Below, piece by piece: positions 1 to 6,063 of a DNA stretch of 51,795 bases (position 1 is its first letter; each line of letters opens with the position of its first letter). The stretch is from a virus: IMG/VR virus record IMGVR_UViG_3300047201_000017, positions 1 through 51,795 of that record; one strand, given 5' to 3'. Below the pieces are notes generated by a model that was not told where the DNA came from, made no database searches, and saw only the letters and a list, made by a program, of their open reading frames with translations. The translations under genes and the position numbers were made by a program.

Positions 1-101
1 TGACTGAGTTACGTACGCATTTGAAGGAGTACGGTAGCAAAGCCAAGAAGGGCAAGAAGTTTCCTAAGAAAGTCAATAAGACTAAAAAGTCTAAAAAGTA
101 A
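1..101 (+). CDS. C-terminal part of small Lys-rich basic protein (continues from 51654)
   Basis: The frame is open from base 3 to a TAA at 99-101 and has no start inside the window. The product is a strongly basic tail rich in Lys, with KAKKGKK and KKSKK clusters. If the window is circular, base 51795 plus bases 1-2 make a Leu codon that joins this frame exactly to the gene starting at 51654. The whole protein would have 80 residues. Such a short basic protein next to virion genes could bind nucleic acid, but the function is unknown. Confidence 0.7.
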   Translation, partial: TELRTHLKEYGSKAKKGKKFPKKVNKTKKSKK

Positions 102-126
102 TCATATATAGTATTGGAGGTACACA

Positions 127-741
127 ATGTTAGTTCTTGAATATTGGGGTGAGCATCTTACCAGTCAGAAGATAGTCCCTGGGAATGTCGCCATTGGAAC
201 TTTGCCGAATTGCTACTATTACACCGAATGGACGGTAGCATTCACGAGTGGGGGGAACACCACGGAGACTAAGGTGGGAGACTGGATCGTCGGAGCAACG
301 AGTGGAGTGGTATCCCAAGTGGTTTCCATCACCGCAACTGGAACTTCGTGGGCGGCCGGGGACATGGTGGGTACGATGAGGTTGAGAAGCAAGTTTCATC
401 CTGTCGCCGGTACGACTAACTGGACGAGTGGTGAGAACTGGAAAGTGGGGGCTGGTACTAACGATGGAACATTTACTTTGCTTCCGACAATCGCTCCAGC
501 TTCGGACTTGTATGCATTCCCAAAAGGGTCTCCCGCAAAATGCGCTTTGGTTTCGGTTCTGACGAACACTGTGTTGGTGGATTACGGGGGAGGCACTCCA
601 GACCAGACCTCTTTGGTCGGACTTCCTATGAAAGACGGCAGTTCCATTCTTTTACTGAACATTGGAGACATTTCTAGGTTTAAGGTAATTGACTATGTTG
701 CCAGTTCGGCTGGAGTGGTCAATATTCAATACTTCTTCTAA
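127..741 (+). CDS. Virion-associated protein carrying a shuffled beta-rich module
   Basis: 204 residues, with a GGAGG ribosome site six bases before the ATG. Residues about 37-108 form a Gly/Thr/Trp-rich module (pattern FTSGG...KVGD..VGATSG...TWAAGD..GT...WKVG). The same module occurs twice in the 1234-residue protein at 19076. The remainder looks beta-rich and has no signal peptide or membrane span. Position among virion genes and sharing of a module with a large structural protein suggest a minor virion or decoration protein. The specific role is unknown. Confidence 0.75.
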   Translation: MLVLEYWGEHLTSQKIVPGNVAIGTLPNCYYYTEWTVAFTSGGNTTETKVGDWIVGATSGVVSQVVSITATGTSWAAGDMVGTMRLRSKFHPVAGTTNWTSGENWKVGAGTNDGTFTLLPTIAPASDLYAFPKGSPAKCALVSVLTNTVLVDYGGGTPDQTSLVGLPMKDGSSILLLNIGDISRFKVIDYVASSAGVVNIQYFF

Positions 742-802
742 TTTTGTTTAGTGATATTTTTAAATGAAATCCTAGAGGTCTTTGGTAGAATACTAGATAT
801 AT

Positions 803-1822
803 ATGGCAGATACAAAGGTAATTCCAAATATGCCAAAAATTACTTCTATCCCTGGACTTAATTCGTCATCTGGATTTGTATCTCAGTGGAAGACTAACAA
901 TACTGGTTATTCAAATTCAAATCAGATTATGTTGCCTCTTGTTGCAAGTGGAACGTATGATTTCATAGTGAATTGGGGTGACGAGACATCTAGCCATATC
1001 ACAGCGTGGAATGACCCGGCAGTAACCCACACCTATCCTACTGCTGGAACATATACGGTGCAAATAACAGGTACGATCACTGGATGGATGTTTGACGGTA
1101 CATGGGATTGTTTAAAGATACTAAATATTAGTAATTGGGGACCGCTTAGACTGGGTAATGTAGGGTCTTATTTTTACGGTTGCACAAATCTGACCATTAC
1201 TGCTGCTGATTTATTGGATATTTCTGGAATGACCACTTTTCATGAATTTTTTGGTTATTGCTCTTCTCTTACAACAATTCCTCGTATGAACGAATGGGAT
1301 GTATCAAATATAACAGTCATGTCTATTATGTTCTGTGATGCTACTTTACTTAATCAGGATATTACAGCTTGGGATGTATCGAATGTAACGGTTATGTCGC
1401 AGATGTTTTGTAATGCCACTGCATTTAATCCAAATATTGGTTTGTGGGATACATCAAGTCTACAACTTATGGATAGAATGTTTGAGGGCGATACTGCATT
1501 TAACCAAAATATAGGAAGTTGGAACACATCAAATGTAATAGACATGTCACAATCTTTCTATAACGCTTCCATATTTAATCAAGATCTCAGTTTATGGAAT
1601 GTATCAAAGGTACGTACTATGGATTGGATACTTGTTGGTGCTGCGCTTTCCACAATTAACTATGATGCTATGTTGATTGCGTGGAGTGCTCAGGCAGTAC
1701 AAAGTAGTGTTTGGTTTCGTGCCGGAAACAGTAAATACACTGCTGGTGGTGCAGCCGAAGCAGGAAGGACTCATCTTATTAGCACACATAGTTGGTCAAT
1801 AACAGATGGAGGATCTGTTTAA
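803..1822 (+). CDS. PKD-like plus DUF285 (BspA-type) repeat surface protein
   Basis: 339 residues. Residues about 45-95 resemble a PKD/Ig-like fold, with the F.VNWGD and HTYPTAGTYTVQI signatures. Residues about 130-290 hold about five copies of a 25-26 residue repeat with the pattern WDVSNVTVMS.MF..A..FN, diagnostic of DUF285/BspA-type repeats found in bacterial and mycoplasmal surface proteins. In a phage this architecture suits receptor or polysaccharide binding on the virion surface, which is inferred. There is no signal peptide. The ribosome binding site is weak, so the start is the least certain part. Confidence 0.8.
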   Translation: MADTKVIPNMPKITSIPGLNSSSGFVSQWKTNNTGYSNSNQIMLPLVASGTYDFIVNWGDETSSHITAWNDPAVTHTYPTAGTYTVQITGTITGWMFDGTWDCLKILNISNWGPLRLGNVGSYFYGCTNLTITAADLLDISGMTTFHEFFGYCSSLTTIPRMNEWDVSNITVMSIMFCDATLLNQDITAWDVSNVTVMSQMFCNATAFNPNIGLWDTSSLQLMDRMFEGDTAFNQNIGSWNTSNVIDMSQSFYNASIFNQDLSLWNVSKVRTMDWILVGAALSTINYDAMLIAWSAQAVQSSVWFRAGNSKYTAGGAAEAGRTHLISTHSWSITDGGSV

Positions 1823-1830
1823 GAAGAAGG

Positions 1831-2037
1831 ATGGAACCAAAGTTGTTAAATTTAATTCTCGGAACACTCTTCCTAGTCTCCTATATAGCTGGAAGTCCAA
1901 CTGTCCCAAGTATTCCCACAATACGAGGAGTGACTCCAAGTGAAGGAGGAGATCTACACCCTGGGAATAATCTTTTACTAAATACTGGGGACAATCTATT
2001 ACTAAATACAGGGGATGCACTGCTTTTGAATGGGTAA
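1831..2037 (+). CDS. Small protein with C-terminal LLLNTGDN repeats
   Basis: 68 residues. A longer start at 1792 would overlap the previous gene by 31 bases; the ATG at 1831 lies 8 bases after its stop. The N-terminus is hydrophobic (LLNLILGTLFLVSYIAG), like a signal anchor. The C-terminus contains tandem 8-residue repeats of the type NLLLNTGD (three copies, the last degenerate). It lies inside a run of fibre-like genes. The function is unknown. Confidence 0.6.
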   Translation: MEPKLLNLILGTLFLVSYIAGSPTVPSIPTIRGVTPSEGGDLHPGNNLLLNTGDNLLLNTGDALLLNG

Positions 2038-2040
2038 AAT

Positions 2041-2778
2041 ATGCCAGATACCAAACTTATAGACTTAACAGAAGACACTGCTCCAGCATCAGATAGTTTA
2101 GTTTATACTACAGATGCTCCTGCTACGGCTCCGGTTGATCGAAAAGTGAGTCTTGCCAACTTTGGCAAAGGTCTTACTACTGTAAGTAACATTACTGGAC
2201 TTTACAAAGGTACGAGTGGAACAATAAGTGCAGCGGTGGCAGGGACGGATTATGTTCCAGTTTCAATTAAAGAAACCGAGAATATCGAAGTTGAATTCAT
2301 GTTAGAAGGGGCAGCACCTCCCCAGGCTACAACCATTTTAACTAGTACCAATAAGGTACCAGTTAGGAATTTTGATAGTACAACTGATGAGGATTTGCTT
2401 ATTAATTGGGAAGTCCCAGTTGATTTGAGTGGAACTACAATTTCATTCAGAGTAATTGGTTTCATAATAAATGCAACTGGACCGTCGAATGAAGGATGGG
2501 CATTTTTCCTTCAGGGTGCTTCTATTGGTGATGGAGACGGATTGGGTGCGAGTCTTGGAACAGCGGTTAAATCCAGCATTACAGCGAGAACCGATGCCCA
2601 GTACGATAGAGTAGCAACGGCTTGGTCTGCCGATGTTACCATAACCAGCCTTCTAGCTGGTGAGACAGCATTGCTGAAGTTGTATCGAGATGTTAGTGAT
2701 GCTGACGATACCTATGCTCAGGATGTAGGAGTAGCAAGGGTTGAAATTAAATATACGAGAGCAATTTCAACAACATGA
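2041..2778 (+). CDS. Tail-fibre-like virion protein
   Basis: 245 residues, starting three bases after the preceding stop. The N-terminus (DLTEDTAPASDSLVYTTD) and the segment GLYKGTSGTISAAVAGTDY are typical of collar or fibre proteins of metagenomic phages. The C-terminal half (residues about 80-240) looks like an all-beta binding domain. No catalytic motif is visible. The stop overlaps the next gene's start in an ATGA. Probably a receptor-binding fibre or its attachment segment. Confidence 0.65.
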   Translation: MPDTKLIDLTEDTAPASDSLVYTTDAPATAPVDRKVSLANFGKGLTTVSNITGLYKGTSGTISAAVAGTDYVPVSIKETENIEVEFMLEGAAPPQATTILTSTNKVPVRNFDSTTDEDLLINWEVPVDLSGTTISFRVIGFIINATGPSNEGWAFFLQGASIGDGDGLGASLGTAVKSSITARTDAQYDRVATAWSADVTITSLLAGETALLKLYRDVSDADDTYAQDVGVARVEIKYTRAISTT

Positions 2779-3470
2779 AAAGACTTTGGAAACCTAGATT
2801 CTTGAGAGTTGGGTCTGATTGTGTATTATATCATGATTACACATTAGACCCATTAGCATTTGATCATTCAGGCAATGGAAACAATGGCACTATCTATGGT
2901 GCTACTCCACAGACCATTGGAATGTTTTTCCAGACAGATGACTACATAGATGTCCCATTTGCATCAAATCTTAGTCCAGGTACGAACGATTATGCAGCTA
3001 TGGCGTGGATAAATCCAACTTATGTTTCGCAAACTCTATATATGATCCTTTCAATGGGTGGAGCTATTCTTATTTTTAGTGCCTACCAACTTGCTGAGGA
3101 TGCATACGGTACTTGGTCTGACTATGTTCAAACTGCTCCTGGGGGATCAAATTATTACTACGATATTTTTAGTCTCCCCCATGTGGATTGTGACGGATCT
3201 TGGCACTTTTTATCCTATGAAATAGATCGGAATGTAGGAGCTTATATTCGTTTAGATGGTAATGCTCTTATTGGACCTTTTGGCGATACTTATGAAACTG
3301 CTATAACCTTTTCAACTTACTGCAATATTGGAGTGTATAATAATCATACATCAGCCTTCTTTAGTGGACTTATTGACTTTTTACAGGTTTACAATGGAAC
3401 ATTCAACAATTATTCGGGCAAAACAAGTCTTGAAATCTATAATGCCACAAAAGCGAGGTATGGATTATGA
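2775..3470 (+). CDS. LamG/concanavalin-like jelly-roll protein
   Basis: 231 residues. The segment DHSGNGNNGTIYGAT (about residues 30-44) is the hallmark of LamG-like jelly-roll domains. A later stretch (DGSWHFLSYEIDR, LDGN, NIGVYN, FFSGLIDFLQVYN) follows the usual strand order to the end of the domain. It most likely binds glycans as part of a fibre or decoration. Both ends overlap neighbours by four bases (ATGA), so it is translationally coupled to the genes before and after. Confidence 0.8.
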   Translation: MKRLWKPRFLRVGSDCVLYHDYTLDPLAFDHSGNGNNGTIYGATPQTIGMFFQTDDYIDVPFASNLSPGTNDYAAMAWINPTYVSQTLYMILSMGGAILIFSAYQLAEDAYGTWSDYVQTAPGGSNYYYDIFSLPHVDCDGSWHFLSYEIDRNVGAYIRLDGNALIGPFGDTYETAITFSTYCNIGVYNNHTSAFFSGLIDFLQVYNGTFNNYSGKTSLEIYNATKARYGL

Positions 3471-3811
3471 GTATGCTTCGGATTTTCGACAATCCATTGA
3501 CTGTCCCGATAGATGCCAAGACCGGACAAGTTCCAAAAGAGTTGCACGACGCAATAATCACTGTTCGAGATTCGGCAATTTTAATTCAAAAATATGCCCA
3601 AAAAATAAAACCTGGGAAGAAAGAGGAAGAGCCAACCGACAAAGCCACATGGCACATATGTTACCATGATGAAGATCCATTGAAACCATGTGGTGCAAAG
3701 CAACCTATTGAAACCTTGTTAGATTATACTAAGGCTAAAATTAGCAAGGTTGAAGGGGATAAGAAGAAGAACTTACTTTCAAAAATATGGGAAACTATTA
3801 CTGGTAGATAA
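3467..3811 (+). CDS. Hypothetical virion-region protein
   Basis: 114 residues, start overlapping the LamG gene by four bases. It is mostly charged and helical, with Lys-rich stretches and two His/Cys near the middle (WHICYHDE...CG) that do not make a full zinc site. No known family was recognised. Its position suggests a chaperone or small virion component. Confidence 0.6.
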   Translation: MSMLRIFDNPLTVPIDAKTGQVPKELHDAIITVRDSAILIQKYAQKIKPGKKEEEPTDKATWHICYHDEDPLKPCGAKQPIETLLDYTKAKISKVEGDKKKNLLSKIWETITGR

Positions 3812-3828
3812 TTTAAGGAAATAGGTAT

Positions 3829-3972
3829 ATGGTACATCCAATTAAAAAGATTAAAACTTGGCTAAAGATTAGAAAACTCAAGGGTAAAGAAATAGAATAC
3901 GACCACATCCCAATTTGGGATGGCGCTAAATTCAAAATTAGGAGAGTTCCCAAGAACGAGGAGAAGAAATGA
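3829..3972 (+). CDS. Small basic hypothetical protein
   Basis: 47 residues, basic (many Lys and Arg), with the motif YDHIPIWDGAKFKIRR. The start is preceded by AAGGAA, and the stop overlaps the next ATG in an ATGA, which supports a real coupled gene. Function unknown. Confidence 0.6.
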   Translation: MVHPIKKIKTWLKIRKLKGKEIEYDHIPIWDGAKFKIRRVPKNEEKK

Positions 3973-4295
3973 AAAAGTTAATTGTCATTGGATTGATTTT
4001 ACTATTTCCAACTTCATGTTTTGCAGCAGATGTAGTTTTAAGATGGGATGCATCAATTGGTGCTACTGGATACAAGATTTACAAATCTGAAGATAATGGA
4101 GTCACTTGGGGAACGGGATTAGATGTAGGAAACGTCACAACCCATACCTATACCAATGTGATTGAAACAAAGTTAGTTCTATTTCGCATTAGTGCTTATA
4201 ACGCATCCGTAGAGTCAATTAGGTTATGGTCTGGTGCCTGGTATGATCACAGACTTAAACCAGTTATGGCTCCAACTGGGGCAGGTATTCAATAA
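3969..4295 (+). CDS. Exported fibronectin type III-like protein
   Basis: 108 residues. Residues 1-20 form a clear signal peptide (Lys-Lys, hydrophobic core, SCFAAD cleavage region). The mature part has the FN3-like signatures VVLRWDAS, GYKIYKSEDNG and LVLFRISAYNA. It should be exported to the periplasm or envelope of the infected cell, rather than built into the virion in the cytoplasm. The Cys in PTSC lacks the usual Leu of a lipobox. Overlaps the next gene by one base. Confidence 0.75.
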   Translation: MKKLIVIGLILLFPTSCFAADVVLRWDASIGATGYKIYKSEDNGVTWGTGLDVGNVTTHTYTNVIETKLVLFRISAYNASVESIRLWSGAWYDHRLKPVMAPTGAGIQ

Positions 4296-4753
4296 TGAAA
4301 AAGTTATTTTGTATTTTATTTCTATCTTGTTTGATTTTGATTCCATCTTCAATAATGGCTCAATCAAAACCATTCGTTGAAGCCAAGAACTTCGCTTTGA
4401 AATTTGGTACAGTAAACTCCAACGGTGATCATGAGTTTATCCATACCAACCAGTTTCCTTTGCAACTTACAGAGTTTGGTATCTACTATGGATTTCTTTA
4501 CCGATATGACCAAGGAGACTACATAGTCATAGGCAAAACTCTGGATTTGGAGAATATCTTTTACGTTTACTATGATGGTGTTCAAAAGATTTACTATTCT
4601 TATATACACGACTACGGTTATGCGACAATGCCAATACGTGATTATAAGGAGTACACTGAAGAAGAGGCGACTAAACTGGCAGAAGGGATTTGGGTTGAAT
4701 TTAGTAACCTCCTTGTAAAGGAGGATCTTATCTGGAAAGGAGCAATTAAATGA
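4295..4753 (+). CDS. Exported hypothetical protein
   Basis: 152 residues with a typical signal peptide (residues 1-22, ending SSIMAQS). The mature part is rich in Tyr and aromatic residues. Coupled by TAATG to the FN3 gene and by ATGA to the next gene. No family was recognised. Two consecutive exported proteins suggest a function in the host envelope, such as superinfection exclusion or lysis support; this is only inferred from location. Confidence 0.65.
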   Translation: MKKLFCILFLSCLILIPSSIMAQSKPFVEAKNFALKFGTVNSNGDHEFIHTNQFPLQLTEFGIYYGFLYRYDQGDYIVIGKTLDLENIFYVYYDGVQKIYYSYIHDYGYATMPIRDYKEYTEEEATKLAEGIWVEFSNLLVKEDLIWKGAIK

Positions 4754-5013
4754 TTCGTTTTTGTACAAAGAATCTTAACTCCTCCTATAAATGTGGTGTT
4801 GGATGGGGACAAATAAGTTGTCTTTCAAACGGTGAGAATGAATTTAAAGGTTGTTTCGATGAACCAAAAGAAGTAAATTGTAAAAATTTAGTAGATGAAA
4901 ACCCACAAGTAAGTTATTGTCATTTTTGTGGAACTGCTTTAGGTATAGAAAAAGATGAACCTCTATTCGGAGTACATATAAAAGAACTTATTAATGTGTT
5001 AAAAAACAAATGA
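4750..5013 (+). CDS. Small Cys-rich, possibly zinc-binding protein
   Basis: 87 residues with seven Cys, including CHFCG near residues 57-61 and an earlier C...C...C series, compatible with one zinc ribbon. No signal peptide is seen, although its neighbours are exported. Starts in an ATGA overlap with the previous gene. Function unknown. Confidence 0.6.
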   Translation: MIRFCTKNLNSSYKCGVGWGQISCLSNGENEFKGCFDEPKEVNCKNLVDENPQVSYCHFCGTALGIEKDEPLFGVHIKELINVLKNK

Positions 5014-5024
5014 AAGGAGACAAT

Positions 5025-5435
5025 ATGTACAGAAGGTTAATTAATCCACTGTCATTCATGTTGGGATTCTGTGCGGTTTTCGCACTACTGACATCTTGTG
5101 CAACCCTAGGACTTCCCGATGTGGGATTTACTAGTGCAAGTTATCAGACATTAGGGACGATGGCATCTACCTACAATATGGCATGGCTGTCATTTAAGCA
5201 GGCATACAACGACAAAGTTGTTAATGAGGCTGATTTCCAAAAAGGCAAAGGCTATGCAAATACCTTCTATACTAACTATCAAAAGGCAGTAGATGTTCTC
5301 GCCAAGTACAAAAAAGGTGAAGGGACCAAGATAGAAGTTGAAAGATCTTTGGAATTAGCCCAGGGTGTAGCTAATATTCTGCGAGATTTCATACTATCAA
5401 AGGGAATCAAGATTCCCGAAACGGTTAAACCTTAA
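5025..5435 (+). CDS. Outer-membrane-type lipoprotein of the lysis region
   Basis: 136 residues when started at 5025, which has AAAGGAG six bases upstream; an ATG at 5010 is possible but would place that site inside the gene. The N-terminus has a hydrophobic segment ending in the lipobox LLTSC, so it is probably lipidated. The mature part is helical. Directly followed by small membrane proteins, it could be a spanin-like partner or another envelope lipoprotein; the sequence alone does not decide. Confidence 0.75.
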   Translation: MYRRLINPLSFMLGFCAVFALLTSCATLGLPDVGFTSASYQTLGTMASTYNMAWLSFKQAYNDKVVNEADFQKGKGYANTFYTNYQKAVDVLAKYKKGEGTKIEVERSLELAQGVANILRDFILSKGIKIPETVKP

Positions 5436-5447
5436 GGGAGGTGAAAC

Positions 5448-5606
5448 ATGGATAAGAATTGGAAACTGGTAATTTACATTATCACCATAATAGTCAATTA
5501 CGGCGTACCAGAACTGATTCGCCTTCTGAATCAGTGGGCGACTAAAGATCCGACATTGGAAGACATCGAAGCGTTGAAGTCAATTCCAATTGATCCTAAT
5601 TTGTAA
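5448..5606 (+). CDS. Small single-span membrane protein
   Basis: 52 residues with an excellent ribosome site (GGGAGGTG) before the ATG. Residues 6-20 form a short hydrophobic segment (KLVIYIITIIVNYG), followed by a charged tail. It lies between the lipoprotein and the holin-like genes and may be part of the lysis cassette. Confidence 0.65.
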   Translation: MDKNWKLVIYIITIIVNYGVPELIRLLNQWATKDPTLEDIEALKSIPIDPNL

Positions 5607-5617
5607 AGGAGAATTAC

Positions 5618-5824
5618 ATGATTGCTGGAAGTTCATTGTTAAGCGTTTTAATCACCCTTGTTATTGTTGGCCTGATATTCTGGCTATTGTGGTGGTTTAT
5701 CGGGTACGTGGGTCTTCCCGAACCATTTAACAAGGTTGCAAAGGTTATAATCGGTCTTATCGCATTAATCTTTCTGATAAACCTGCTATTGGGTTTTTCA
5801 GGTCATCCACTCATACGGTGGTAA
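5618..5824 (+). CDS. Two-span membrane protein, holin-like
   Basis: 68 residues with two hydrophobic segments, about residues 7-30 and 41-60, joined by a short loop (GLPEPFNK). AAAGGAG precedes the ATG. Small two-span proteins like this occur in phage lysis regions and may act as holins. No specific holin family was identified, so the role is inferred from topology and context. Confidence 0.65.
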   Translation: MIAGSSLLSVLITLVIVGLIFWLLWWFIGYVGLPEPFNKVAKVIIGLIALIFLINLLLGFSGHPLIRW

Positions 5825-5834
5825 GGAGTATAAT

Positions 5835-6056
5835 ATGTTTACAAAACTTGGAACCTTGAAGTTAAGTGACTTCTGGAGAGGTCTAATTATTGCAATTCTT
5901 ACAGCTCCCCTAACGATTATCTATCAATCAATTCAGGCAGGAAGTCTTGATTTTGATTGGAAGACTATCTTATTGGTGGGTGTTGCTGGAGCTATTTCAT
6001 ACTTACTGAAGAATCTTGGTACGGGCAGTAATGGTAATATTCTGTCTAATAAGTGA
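5835..6056 (+). CDS. Holin-like membrane protein
   Basis: 73 residues. A charged start (KLSDFWRG) leads into a first span (LIIAILTAPLTIIYQSI). A second span (ILLVGVAGAISYLLKN) is followed by a polar tail. This layout resembles small holin-like proteins seen beside terminase genes in Gram-negative phages. AAGGAG lies upstream, and it sits eight bases before the terminase start. Confidence 0.65.
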   Translation: MFTKLGTLKLSDFWRGLIIAILTAPLTIIYQSIQAGSLDFDWKTILLVGVAGAISYLLKNLGTGSNGNILSNK

Positions 6057-6063
6057 GGAATAA

